NCBI RefSeq assembly: GCF_008704535.1
Contig: NZ_CP023701.1
Coordinates: 2,232,001 to 2,296,000, forward strand
Direction of reading: 5' to 3'
Source: Streptomyces subrutilus
GTDB lineage: Bacteria > Actinomycetota > Actinomycetes > Streptomycetales > Streptomycetaceae
Length of the DNA stretch: 64,000 bases
Shown here: positions 1 to 7,454 of the stretch, in pieces
How the letters are laid out: each line of letters begins with the position of its first letter
Position numbering within the stretch: position 1 is the first letter of the stretch
The notes under the pieces: generated by a model
Seen by the model: only the letters and a program-made list of their open reading frames with translations
The model's database searches: none
What the model was told of the DNA's origin: nothing
Program-made: the position numbers and the translations under genes

Positions 1-846
1 CTGGTAGTTGGAGAAGGTCGCGATGCGGGTCGCGGCCCAGTCGAGGTCGGCCTCGGAGGACCAGTCGGCGAGGACCACGGCCGCGGCGTTGCCGCCGAGC
101 TCCAGGGTGCAGTGCTTGTGGGGCACCGACTGCTGGATGGCGTAGCCGACGGTGTCGGAGCCGGTGAAGGAGATGACGGGCAGGCGCTCGTCCTTCACCA
201 GGGCCGGCATCTTGTCGTTGGCGACCGGCAGGACCGACCAGGAGCCGGCCGGGAGGTCGGTCTCGGCCAGCAGCTCGCCGAGGACGAGCGCGGAGAGCGG
301 GGTGGCCGGGGCGGGCTTGAGGATGATGGGCGCGCCGACGGCGATGGCCGGGGCGACCTTGTGGGCGCACAGGTTCAGCGGGAAGTTGAACGGCGCGATG
401 CCGAGGACCGGACCCTTGACGAAGCGGCGGGTCAGGGCGAGGCGGCCGACGCCGCCGGCGTCGGTGTCCAGGCGCTGGGCCTCTCCGCCGTTGAAGCGGC
501 GGGCCTCTTCGGCCGCGAAGCGGAACACGGACACGGCGCGGCCGACCTCGCCGCGCGCCCACTTGACCGGCTTGCCGTTCTCGGCGGAGATCAGCTGGGC
601 GATCTCCTCGGTGCGCTCGGCGAGCCGCTTGGACACGTGGTCCAGGGCGGCCGCACGGACGTGGGCGGGCGTCGCGGAGAATTCCGCGGTCACGGCGTGC
701 GCCGCGGCCACCGCCTCTTCGACCTGGGCGTCGGTCGGCACGCTCACGGCGGCGACCGGGCGGCCGTCCCACGGGGAGCGGACGTCGAAGCTGTCCTCGC
801 CGGTGGCCTGACGGCCGGCGAGCCAGAAGGCGTGGGTGGAAGTCAT
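1..846 (-). CDS. NAD(P)-dependent aldehyde dehydrogenase family protein, N-terminal 282 residues (cut by window edge)
   Basis: Begins with ATG at 846 and runs off the left edge, so only the N-terminal part is visible. It shows the aldehyde dehydrogenase fold: the Rossmann region with 'GIAPFNFPLNL' and 'ILKPAPATPLSALVLGE', the 'SFTGSDTVGY' cofactor loop, and the catalytic glutamate in 'LELGGNAA' (about residue 249). The nucleophilic cysteine would lie beyond the edge and cannot be checked. It lies downstream of the pucR-type regulator on the same strand and near gabT, which suggests oxidation of an aldehyde from amine or GABA catabolism, for example succinate semialdehyde. The exact substrate is inference; family membership is firm. 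Confidence 0.9.
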   Translation of the reverse strand, partial: MTSTHAFWLAGRQATGEDSFDVRSPWDGRPVAAVSVPTDAQVEEAVAAAHAVTAEFSATPAHVRAAALDHVSKRLAERTEEIAQLISAENGKPVKWARGEVGRAVSVFRFAAEEARRFNGGEAQRLDTDAGGVGRLALTRRFVKGPVLGIAPFNFPLNLCAHKVAPAIAVGAPIILKPAPATPLSALVLGELLAETDLPAGSWSVLPVANDKMPALVKDERLPVISFTGSDTVGYAIQQSVPHKHCTLELGGNAAAVVLADWSSEADLDWAATRIATFSNYQ

Positions 847-920
847 GCGGGTCCCGGCCCTTCGGATCTGTGCGGTGGGTCGTTGTCACCCCCACCGTAG
901 GACCCGGCCGGGGATTCGTC

Positions 921-977
921 GTTTGTCCGGGGTGTAGTACCCGGCGCCCGGGGCGCGCCGGTTTGTCACTGTCCGGG
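921..977. promoter_or_regulatory. Repeated GTTTGTC motif between pucR and the aldehyde dehydrogenase
   Basis: GTTTGTC occurs at 921-927 and again at 961-967, exactly 40 bp apart, and each copy is followed by GTCCGG within a few bases. The pair lies about 75 to 120 bp upstream of the aldehyde dehydrogenase start, in the 206-bp gap after the PucR gene. The helically phased spacing suggests a regulator site, most simply for PucR. That is inference only. Confidence 0.25.
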
Positions 978-1052
978 AGCGGCGGGGCGTGCACGGCGCC
1001 GGGGCCGGGCGGGAGGGGACGACGCCGGGGGCCGGGTGCGCGGATCGCGCGG

Positions 1053-2633
1053 CTACGCGGGGGTGCCGGTGGCCTTCAGGGCGAGCCACAGCTCCATGCG
1101 GACGTCCGGGTCGTCGAGGGAGCGGCCGAGGATCTCCTCGACCCGCTTCATCCGGTAGCGCAGCGTGTGGCGGTGCACGCCGAGGTCCGCGGCGGCCGCG
1201 TCCCACTGGCCGTGGCGTGAGAGCCACGCCCGCAGCGAGGCCACCAGGTCGCCGCGGCCGGTCGCGTCGTGCTCGCGCAGGGCCCGCAGCGTGCCGTCGG
1301 CGAAGGCCCGTACGGCGTCGTCCGCGAGCAGCGGCAGCACCGACCCGGCAGCCATGTCCTCGTGCTCCACCAGCGGCCGGCCCCGCCGCCGGGCCACGGC
1401 CAGCGCCTGGTCGGCCTGGACGAGGGCGGCCGCCACGCCGCCGGGCCCGGCCGGCGCGGACAGGCCGACGACCAGCTCGTCCGGTTCGGGCCCGGTGGCG
1501 TCCCGGCCGCGGCGGGACTCCAGGGCCTCGGCGTACTCCGTGCATGCCTGGACGGCCGAGCCCCCGTCGGCGGCGAGGACCACCAGCCGGCCGGGTTCCG
1601 GCACCACCAGCAGCGGCTCCCCGGTGCGGGCGGCCGCGGACTCCACCGCGTCCGCCAGCAGGGCCAGTCCCTGCGGCTGGGCGGTACCGGGCAGCGCCGG
1701 TTCGGCCGTGACCAGCCGGAACGGCGCCTCCAGCAGGGCCCCGTACAGGTCGCCGGCCACGGCCCGGGCGTGGTCGGCCTCCCCGGCGAGCAGCATCCGC
1801 AGCACGGCCGCGCCCAGCCGGGACTCGGCGTCGTGCAGCGAGCGGGAGCGTTCGGTGGTGAGGGTCAGCAGGGCCACCGCGGAGTGGACGGCGTACCGCT
1901 CGGCCGTGCCCAGCGGGGCCCCGGTGCCCACGGCGAGCGCGCCGCGGGCGCGCCGGCCGGTGCCCAGGGACTGGAGCTCGACGCGGTCCTCCGAGCCGCC
2001 GACCACGGCGCTGGCTGGGGCGGGGCGCTCGCGCAGCCGCTCCACGTCGGGGGTGAGCCGGGCCGCGCGGCGGGCGGCCCAGTCGGGTGCGGCGGCGACC
2101 ACCGCGCCCGAGGTGTCGTACAGCGCGGCCCAGCCGTGGACGTGCGCGGCCAGCTTCGCCAGCAGCTCGGCGGGCCCGTCGGCGGAGAGCGCGGCGCGCG
2201 TCAGCTCCCGCTGCGCCTCGAAACCGGCGGTCACGGCCCGGTACTGGTCGGCGGCCAGCGCGGCGGAGACGGCCTTGCTGATGGCGAGGAACGGGGTGCG
2301 GCGCGGGACCTCCAACAGCGGCATGTCCTCGGCGCGCGCGGCGTCGACGAGGGCCTGCGGGACGGCGTCGTAGTTCACGCCGACCGCGAAGCCGATGCCG
2401 ACGACTCCGGCCGCGGCGAGGCGGCGCACGTAGCGGCCCATCTCCTCCCGGTCCCCGGCGTCCAGCTTCATCGCGGTGATCAGGAGCAGCTCCCCGCCCT
2501 CCATGTACGGGACGGGGTCGGCGAGCTCGCTGACGTGGGCCCAGCGCACCGGGGTGTCGAGGCGGCCCTCTCCGGCCCGGACGCTGAGCTTGAGCGCCGA
2601 GTGCTGGACGAGCGAGGCGAGGGTGAGCGGCAT
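1053..2633 (-). CDS. PucR family transcriptional regulator
   Basis: 526 residues, the normal size for the family. The N-terminal PucR sensory domain (about residues 5-125, with 'PVRWAHVSELADPVPYMEGG') precedes a GGDEF-like middle region. The C-terminal helix-turn-helix (about 470-520) contains 'LGVHRHTLRYRMKRVEEILG', typical of PucR/CdaR activators. Family members respond to purine, amino acid or amine breakdown products. The gene reads toward the aldehyde dehydrogenase 206 bp downstream and lies 2.6 kb from gabT, so control of GABA or amine catabolism is likely but not shown. Family assignment is secure; the ligand is unknown. Confidence 0.9.
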   Translation of the reverse strand: MPLTLASLVQHSALKLSVRAGEGRLDTPVRWAHVSELADPVPYMEGGELLLITAMKLDAGDREEMGRYVRRLAAAGVVGIGFAVGVNYDAVPQALVDAARAEDMPLLEVPRRTPFLAISKAVSAALAADQYRAVTAGFEAQRELTRAALSADGPAELLAKLAAHVHGWAALYDTSGAVVAAAPDWAARRAARLTPDVERLRERPAPASAVVGGSEDRVELQSLGTGRRARGALAVGTGAPLGTAERYAVHSAVALLTLTTERSRSLHDAESRLGAAVLRMLLAGEADHARAVAGDLYGALLEAPFRLVTAEPALPGTAQPQGLALLADAVESAAARTGEPLLVVPEPGRLVVLAADGGSAVQACTEYAEALESRRGRDATGPEPDELVVGLSAPAGPGGVAAALVQADQALAVARRRGRPLVEHEDMAAGSVLPLLADDAVRAFADGTLRALREHDATGRGDLVASLRAWLSRHGQWDAAAADLGVHRHTLRYRMKRVEEILGRSLDDPDVRMELWLALKATGTPA

Positions 2634-2826
2634 CGGTTACCAGGGGCCTTAGCGGAGGAGGGGCCGGAGCGGGCGGCGGGATCGGGGCGGCGGGCCGCGA
2701 GGGCGGACACCGGCTGCGGGCGGCGGACGGGCGTCGGCGCCGTTTCGCCGTGTCGTACGAACGGCACCTTCGATTCTGCCACCCCGTATGGTTCGGGCCA
2801 CCCGTCGCGCCGGGTCCGCCGGCGTC

Positions 2827-4770
2827 TCAGTCCGCCAGGCGGACCAGCAGCGGGGCCGCCCGCTCCCCTCGGACGGACGTCAGCGACAGCACCGCGTGCC
2901 CCGGCGGTATGGCGTGCGCCAGGTCCGAGGCCGACCAGCGCTCCCGCTCCACCTGCCGCACGGTCACGGCGTCGGTGGTGACGGCCTTGCCGGTGACGAG
3001 CTTGCGGAAGGCGTGGATGGCCCGGGTCAGGGGCTGGTCGGCGAAGACGGTGCGGTGCGTGACGTCCCGCGTCTCCACCCACTCGGTGCCCCAGGCCTCG
3101 GCGAAGCGCTTGCCGTCCCAGGTGGTGACCCCGGAGAAGGCCGTCCGGCAGCCGACGGCGCCGAGCAGCGGCGTCCGCAGCGCCTCCGGTACGTCGTCCA
3201 GCGTGCGCAGCGCGAGCAGCACCCCCGCGTGCGCCGAGCGCAGCCGCCGGACGCCCCGCACGGTCTCCGGGGTGAGGGTGCGCGAGGCGTCGTCGAGGGC
3301 GAGGAAGGCGAAGAGGGAGCGGTCGGTGCGGGCGGCGGCGGCCGCGTTGAACTGGGCGAGCAGCAGCCGGGCCAGCATCCGCGAGGCGTCGGCGTGGCCG
3401 CGCTCGGGGAGGTCGACGCGGACCCGGATGGGGTGTTCCAGGGCGCGCAGCGAGAAGGGCCGGCCCTGGCCGGTGGTGTCGAAGAACCCGGCGAAGGCGG
3501 GCCGGTCGAGCAGGGCGACGCGGTCGGCGAGGGCCGGGCCGGGGTCGCCGTGGGCGCCGTGCTGGCGGGCCCGTGCGTCGAGCTCGCGGAGCATGGCGGG
3601 CTGTCCGGCCTCGGACAGCTCGCGGCGCAGCGCGGCGAAGGCGTCCGGCACCTGGTCGAGGAGTTCGCGGAGTTCGGGTACGGCGGGGAAGCGGCCGTGC
3701 ACGGCCCGGAACGGGCCGAGGAGCTGGGCGAGGGCGGTCGCGGCGCGGCGCACGTCGATGCCGGGGAGGTCGCCCACGAAGGCCTCGGCGAGGAGGGTGG
3801 CGGCTTCGTCGGGGTCGGTGGCGCCGCCGTAGAGGTCGAGGTCGTAGACGGAGGCGGGGTCGCCGACGCGGACGACGACGTCGAAGGCCGCGTCGGGCCC
3901 GAACTGCGTCCCGGCCGCGCCGACGGCGACGACGGCGGCCTGGCCGGCGAGCGCCTGGAGGGCGAGCGACTCGACGACGGGCCGCACCAGCCGTGCGGTC
4001 TTGCCGCTGCCGGAGGGGCCGACGGCCAGCATCGAGGTGCCGAGGACGTCGGGGTCGAGGGCGAAGGCGGTGCCGCGGCGGGCGTACGGGTTGCGCGCGC
4101 CGTCCTCGACGGTGCCGAGCAGCACCTGCCGGGCGAGCAGGTCGTGCCGGGCGGCGCGCACGGGCAGGTCCCGCGCCCCGGAGGGGTGCACGCAGGCCCC
4201 GGCGCCCTTGTCCCGCACGGCGTCGGCGAAGGCCCGCATTCGGGTGGGGTCGACGCGGACGGTGTCCCAGGCCCGGCGGATGCGCGCGTAGTCCACGTCG
4301 TTCATCCGCCCGTCCCCCGCCTCCCGCTCCAACCGGTCGGCCACGTCCCCCAGCCCGCCCCCCCGCACGGACCCCCACCGCACGGGGTCGTCGTCGGCGC
4401 CGGGCTCGATGCGGACCGGGAGCGCGGGCCGCGCGGCCTGCCCGGGCCGGCCGCCCAGCAGCCTGCGCCCGAGCTCGGGCCAGCGGCCGAGGCGGCCGAA
4501 GCCGACGAGCAGGGCGACGGCGACGGCGGCGTACCAGATGTAGGACGACACGACGGCGGCGTTGGTGTTGGCCCAGGAGTCGGGAGTGAACATGTAGAGG
4601 GGCCAGAGCCAGAACCCGCCGAGATAGCCGTTCCACAGCAGGGACCACAGCAGGAGCCCGGCGAGCAGGGCGATCAGGGCCCCGCTGATCAGCTGCCGTG
4701 TCGGGGTCGCTTCCGGCTCCTGTGCCGCACGCGGGGCGTGGCCGTAGCGCCAGACACCGGGCTCGGCCAC
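2827..4770 (-). CDS. VirD4/TraG-like membrane ATPase (conjugative coupling-protein type), probably missing its true N-terminus
   Basis: The 647-residue frame from GTG 4770 has two N-terminal membrane segments (about 27-50 and 65-90), then a P-loop 'VGPSGSGKTARLVRP' and a later helicase-like region with 'FLALDDASRTL' in the Walker B position. This resembles the VirD4/TraD coupling ATPases, which pump DNA or protein through membranes, although no relaxase or mating genes lie nearby. The GTG at 4770 has no Shine-Dalgarno sequence, and in-frame protein-like sequence ('PPTPLTDWLRTARP') continues upstream, so the true start is probably the ATG at 4946 in another frame (see the 4798-4946 entry). Role in this chromosomal setting is unknown. 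Confidence 0.75.
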   Translation of the reverse strand: MAEPGVWRYGHAPRAAQEPEATPTRQLISGALIALLAGLLLWSLLWNGYLGGFWLWPLYMFTPDSWANTNAAVVSSYIWYAAVAVALLVGFGRLGRWPELGRRLLGGRPGQAARPALPVRIEPGADDDPVRWGSVRGGGLGDVADRLEREAGDGRMNDVDYARIRRAWDTVRVDPTRMRAFADAVRDKGAGACVHPSGARDLPVRAARHDLLARQVLLGTVEDGARNPYARRGTAFALDPDVLGTSMLAVGPSGSGKTARLVRPVVESLALQALAGQAAVVAVGAAGTQFGPDAAFDVVVRVGDPASVYDLDLYGGATDPDEAATLLAEAFVGDLPGIDVRRAATALAQLLGPFRAVHGRFPAVPELRELLDQVPDAFAALRRELSEAGQPAMLRELDARARQHGAHGDPGPALADRVALLDRPAFAGFFDTTGQGRPFSLRALEHPIRVRVDLPERGHADASRMLARLLLAQFNAAAAARTDRSLFAFLALDDASRTLTPETVRGVRRLRSAHAGVLLALRTLDDVPEALRTPLLGAVGCRTAFSGVTTWDGKRFAEAWGTEWVETRDVTHRTVFADQPLTRAIHAFRKLVTGKAVTTDAVTVRQVERERWSASDLAHAIPPGHAVLSLTSVRGERAAPLLVRLAD

Positions 4771-4797
4771 GGGCCGCGCCGTGCGCAGCCAGTCCGT

Positions 4798-4946
4798 CAG
4801 GGGGGTGGGTGGGGTCGCGGGGGCGTGGGGGGGTTTGGGTGGGGGGTGGTGGGCCTGGGCGGGAGGGGGGTCGGGGGTGGGCCCGCGGGGCGTGGGACGT
4901 GGCCCGTGCGGGTGGTGCGTGCTTCGTGCGTGCCGTCCGTGTCCAT
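4798..4946 (-). other. Probable frameshifted N-terminal extension of the VirD4-like gene, in poly-G
   Basis: An ATG at 4946, preceded by CAGGGG, opens a proline-rich frame beginning MDTDGTHEARTTRTGHVPRP. It reaches a TGA at 4799-4797 without merging into the ATPase frame. The ATPase frame itself is open through the same stretch but has no ATG or GTG between 4770 and 4950. Adding one G to one of the G runs (for example 4801-4805, 4828-4833, 4841-4846 or 4864-4869, + strand) would join the two into one protein of about 705 residues. This is either a sequencing or assembly indel or a true slippage site. Confidence 0.55.
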
Positions 4947-5205
4947 GAACCCCTGCCCCCTGCCAAAGCCTGCGCTGCGGCGCTCAATCTAGTGCCCGGC
5001 CCGGCCGGGCGGGGCGTACCGCGCGGTGGTCCGTCCCGGCGGGTCCCCGGTGGGGCCCGGCGCGGGTCGTCCGCGCCTCCTATGGCCGTCGCGGACAAGG
5101 ACACCGCGCCACCACTCCCGATCGGCGCATGCCCTCCGCCCGCCGCCGGGCCTAGCCTGCGGACAAAGACACACGTGCGTCCGAAAACACCCCCAGGAGC
5201 CCTCT

Positions 5206-6540
5206 ATGACCGCTGTCCCGCAGGAGCGCCGCATCGTCACCGCGATCCCCGGCCCCAAGTCGCAGGAGCTGCAGGCCCGCCGTCTCGCGACGGTCGCCGG
5301 CGGCGTGGGCTCCGTGCTGCCCGTGTTCACGGCGCGCGCGGGCGGCGGGATCATCGAGGACATCGACGGCAACCGCATGATCGACTTCGGTTCCGGCATC
5401 GCCGTGACCTCCGTCGGCGCCTCCGCCGAGGCCGTCGTGCGCCGCGCCTCCGCCCAGCTCGCCGACTTCACCCACACCTGTTTCATGGTCACGCCGTACG
5501 AGGGCTACGTCGAGGTCTGCGAGGCCCTCGCCGAGCTCACCCCGGGTGACCACGCCAAGAAGTCGGCCCTGTTCAACTCCGGCGCCGAGGCCGTCGAGAA
5601 CGCCGTCAAGATCGCCCGTTCGTACACCAAGCGCCAGGCCGTCGTCGTCTTCGACCACGGCTACCACGGCCGTACGAACCTCACGATGGCGCTGACCTCG
5701 AAGAACATGCCGTACAAGCAGGGCTTCGGCCCGTTCGCCCCCGAGGTCTACCGCGTCCCGGTCGCCTACGGCTACCGCTGGCCGACCGGCGCCGAGAACT
5801 GCGGCCCCGAGGCCGCCGCCCAGGCGATCGACCAGATCAGCAAGCAGATCGGCGCCGAGAACGTCGCCGCGATCATCATCGAGCCGGTCCTGGGCGAGGG
5901 CGGCTTCATCGAGCCGGCCAAGGGCTTCCTGCCGGCGCTGGTGGAATTCGCCAACGACAACGGCATCGTCTTCGTCGCCGACGAGATCCAGTCCGGTTTC
6001 TGCCGCACCGGCCAGTGGTTCGCGTGCGAGGACGAGGGCATCGTCCCCGACCTGATCACCACCGCCAAGGGCATCGCGGGCGGCCTGCCGCTGGCCGCCG
6101 TGACCGGCCGCGCCGAGATCATGGACTCCGTCCACGGCGGCGGTCTGGGCGGGACCTACGGCGGCAACCCGGTGGCCTGCGCCGGTGCGCTCGGTTCCAT
6201 CGAGACCATGAAGGAGCTCGACCTCAACGCCGCGGCGAAGAAGATCGAGTCCGTCATGAAGACCCGCCTCGCGGCCATGCGGGAGAAGTACGACATCATC
6301 GGCGACATCCGCGGCCGCGGCGCCATGATCGCCATCGAGCTCGTGAAGGACCCGGTCTCCAAGACCCCCTTCCCGGAGGCGGCCGGCGCGCTCGCGAAGG
6401 CCTGCCACGCCGAGGGCGTGCTGGTCCTCACCTGCGGCACCTACGGCAACGTGCTCCGCTTCCTCCCGCCGATCGTCATCGGCGAGGACCTGCTGAACGA
6501 GGGCCTGGACGTCATCGAGGCCGCGTTCGCGGGCATCTGA
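5206..6540 (+). CDS. gabT: 4-aminobutyrate aminotransferase
   Basis: 444 residues. GabT moves the amino group of GABA to 2-oxoglutarate, giving succinate semialdehyde and glutamate. Class III PLP-aminotransferase features are clear: 'FNSGAEAVENAVKIAR', the cofactor aspartate in 'FVADEIQSGFCRTG', and the Schiff-base lysine K288 in 'TTAKGIAGGLPLA'. ATG 5206 is chosen because CAGGAGC sits 6 bases upstream and the N-terminus matches the GabT family; the frame is open further upstream without support. It is monocistronic, followed by a strong hairpin at 6605-6650. It is the GABA-consuming step expected downstream of the putrescine genes in this region. Confidence 0.95.
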   Translation: MTAVPQERRIVTAIPGPKSQELQARRLATVAGGVGSVLPVFTARAGGGIIEDIDGNRMIDFGSGIAVTSVGASAEAVVRRASAQLADFTHTCFMVTPYEGYVEVCEALAELTPGDHAKKSALFNSGAEAVENAVKIARSYTKRQAVVVFDHGYHGRTNLTMALTSKNMPYKQGFGPFAPEVYRVPVAYGYRWPTGAENCGPEAAAQAIDQISKQIGAENVAAIIIEPVLGEGGFIEPAKGFLPALVEFANDNGIVFVADEIQSGFCRTGQWFACEDEGIVPDLITTAKGIAGGLPLAAVTGRAEIMDSVHGGGLGGTYGGNPVACAGALGSIETMKELDLNAAAKKIESVMKTRLAAMREKYDIIGDIRGRGAMIAIELVKDPVSKTPFPEAAGALAKACHAEGVLVLTCGTYGNVLRFLPPIVIGEDLLNEGLDVIEAAFAGI

Positions 6541-6604
6541 GCGAACGTCCGAACACTCCGCGACCGGTACCGCCGGTAACGGTCGGACGCTGTGAAGAAG
6601 CTGT

Positions 6605-6650
6605 GGGGGGCCGATGGCGGGAGCGCGTTCCTGCTGTCGGCCCCCCTTTC
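6605..6650 (+). terminator. Intrinsic terminator of gabT
   Basis: GGGGGGCCGA at 6605-6614 pairs perfectly with TCGGCCCCCC at 6637-6646, with further partial pairing inside, and is followed by TTTCTCT. It lies 65 bp after the gabT stop, and the GC stem plus T-rich tail is canonical. Confidence 0.8.
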
Positions 6651-6671
6651 TCTGACGTACGGTTTCTGCAG

Positions 6672-7454
6672 ATGAGTGAGACACCCCGCTCCCGGGAAAC
6701 CGTGGGCGACACCAGTGCCGGGCTTCCCCAGCGCCGTACTGGGCATGCGTTCGCGCACACTCCTCGCCGATCGGACGGCCGTCCGCCCCAAACCCCCCGG
6801 GGCCCGCGGCAACCCGATCCGGGCGGCCGTCCCGGAACCATCCCCCCTGTTCCGGGACGGCCGGCCACTTCCCCCCGGCTCGCGGCGGCGCTCTGCGGCC
6901 TCCTCTTCGCGCTGGTGACCTGGCAGGTCCTGGTCTCGGGTCCGCTGCTCGCGCCGGACCACGCGATCAGCCGCGCGCTGGTGCGCACGATTCCCGACTC
7001 CGTCACCGAGCGCCTCTCCGACCTCGGCAACGTCCCGGTCGCCGTGCCGGTCCTCGCCCTGGCCATGGCGTACGCCGCCCTGCGCGGCCGGCGGCTCGCG
7101 GCGCTGGCGGCCGGAGCCGCGATGCTCGCGGTACCGGCGCTGGTCGTCCCGCTCAAGGAGTGGACCGCCCGTCCGGGCCCGCTGGAGCCCTGGGCGGCGG
7201 GCTACTACCCCTCGGGCCACACGGCCACCGCCGCCGTCGCGTACGTGGGCGCCGCCCTGCTCGTGCGGCCGTACGTCCGCCGCCCGTGGCCGGTGGCCGT
7301 CGCCCTGGTGCTCACGGGTGCGACGGCCACCGGTCTGGTGCTGCGGGGCTGGCACTGGCCGCTGGACGTGCTCGCCAGCCTGCTGATGTGCGCGCCCCTG
7401 CTGATCGGGGTGGACCGGGTCAGCCGCCGAAGTACGCGTCGAAGTTCCGGCTGA
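6672..7454 (+). CDS. PAP2-family membrane phosphatase
   Basis: 260 residues from ATG 6672. After a proline- and arginine-rich cytoplasmic tail of about 75 residues come five or six hydrophobic helices. PAP2 motifs are present: 'KEWTARP' (shortened motif 1), 'YPSGHTATA' (motif 2) and 'RGWHWPLDVLAS' (motif 3, His-x3-Asp). Members dephosphorylate lipid phosphates such as phosphatidate or undecaprenyl pyrophosphate at the membrane. The gene converges on the chitinase gene and overlaps its 3' end by 35 bp. The start is uncertain; a GTG further downstream could remove much of the tail. Confidence 0.85.
   Translation: MSETPRSRETVGDTSAGLPQRRTGHAFAHTPRRSDGRPPQTPRGPRQPDPGGRPGTIPPVPGRPATSPRLAAALCGLLFALVTWQVLVSGPLLAPDHAISRALVRTIPDSVTERLSDLGNVPVAVPVLALAMAYAALRGRRLAALAAGAAMLAVPALVVPLKEWTARPGPLEPWAAGYYPSGHTATAAVAYVGAALLVRPYVRRPWPVAVALVLTGATATGLVLRGWHWPLDVLASLLMCAPLLIGVDRVSRRSTRRSSG

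Noticed and set aside
112..900. Long plus-strand open frame opposite the aldehyde dehydrogenase
   Set aside because: Composition is Gly/Arg/Ala-rich antisense noise of a GC-rich gene; the minus-strand frame has full enzyme motifs.
1269..2981. Long plus-strand open frame opposite pucR
   Set aside because: No recognisable domain and typical shadow composition; PucR on the minus strand explains the region.
2827..4770. Integrated conjugative element suggested by the VirD4-like ATPase
   Set aside because: No integrase, relaxase, replication gene or attachment site nearby; neighbours are ordinary chromosomal genes.
5152..6684. 510-codon minus-strand frame opposite gabT
   Set aside because: Shadow frame; gabT carries all PLP motifs and a ribosome site.
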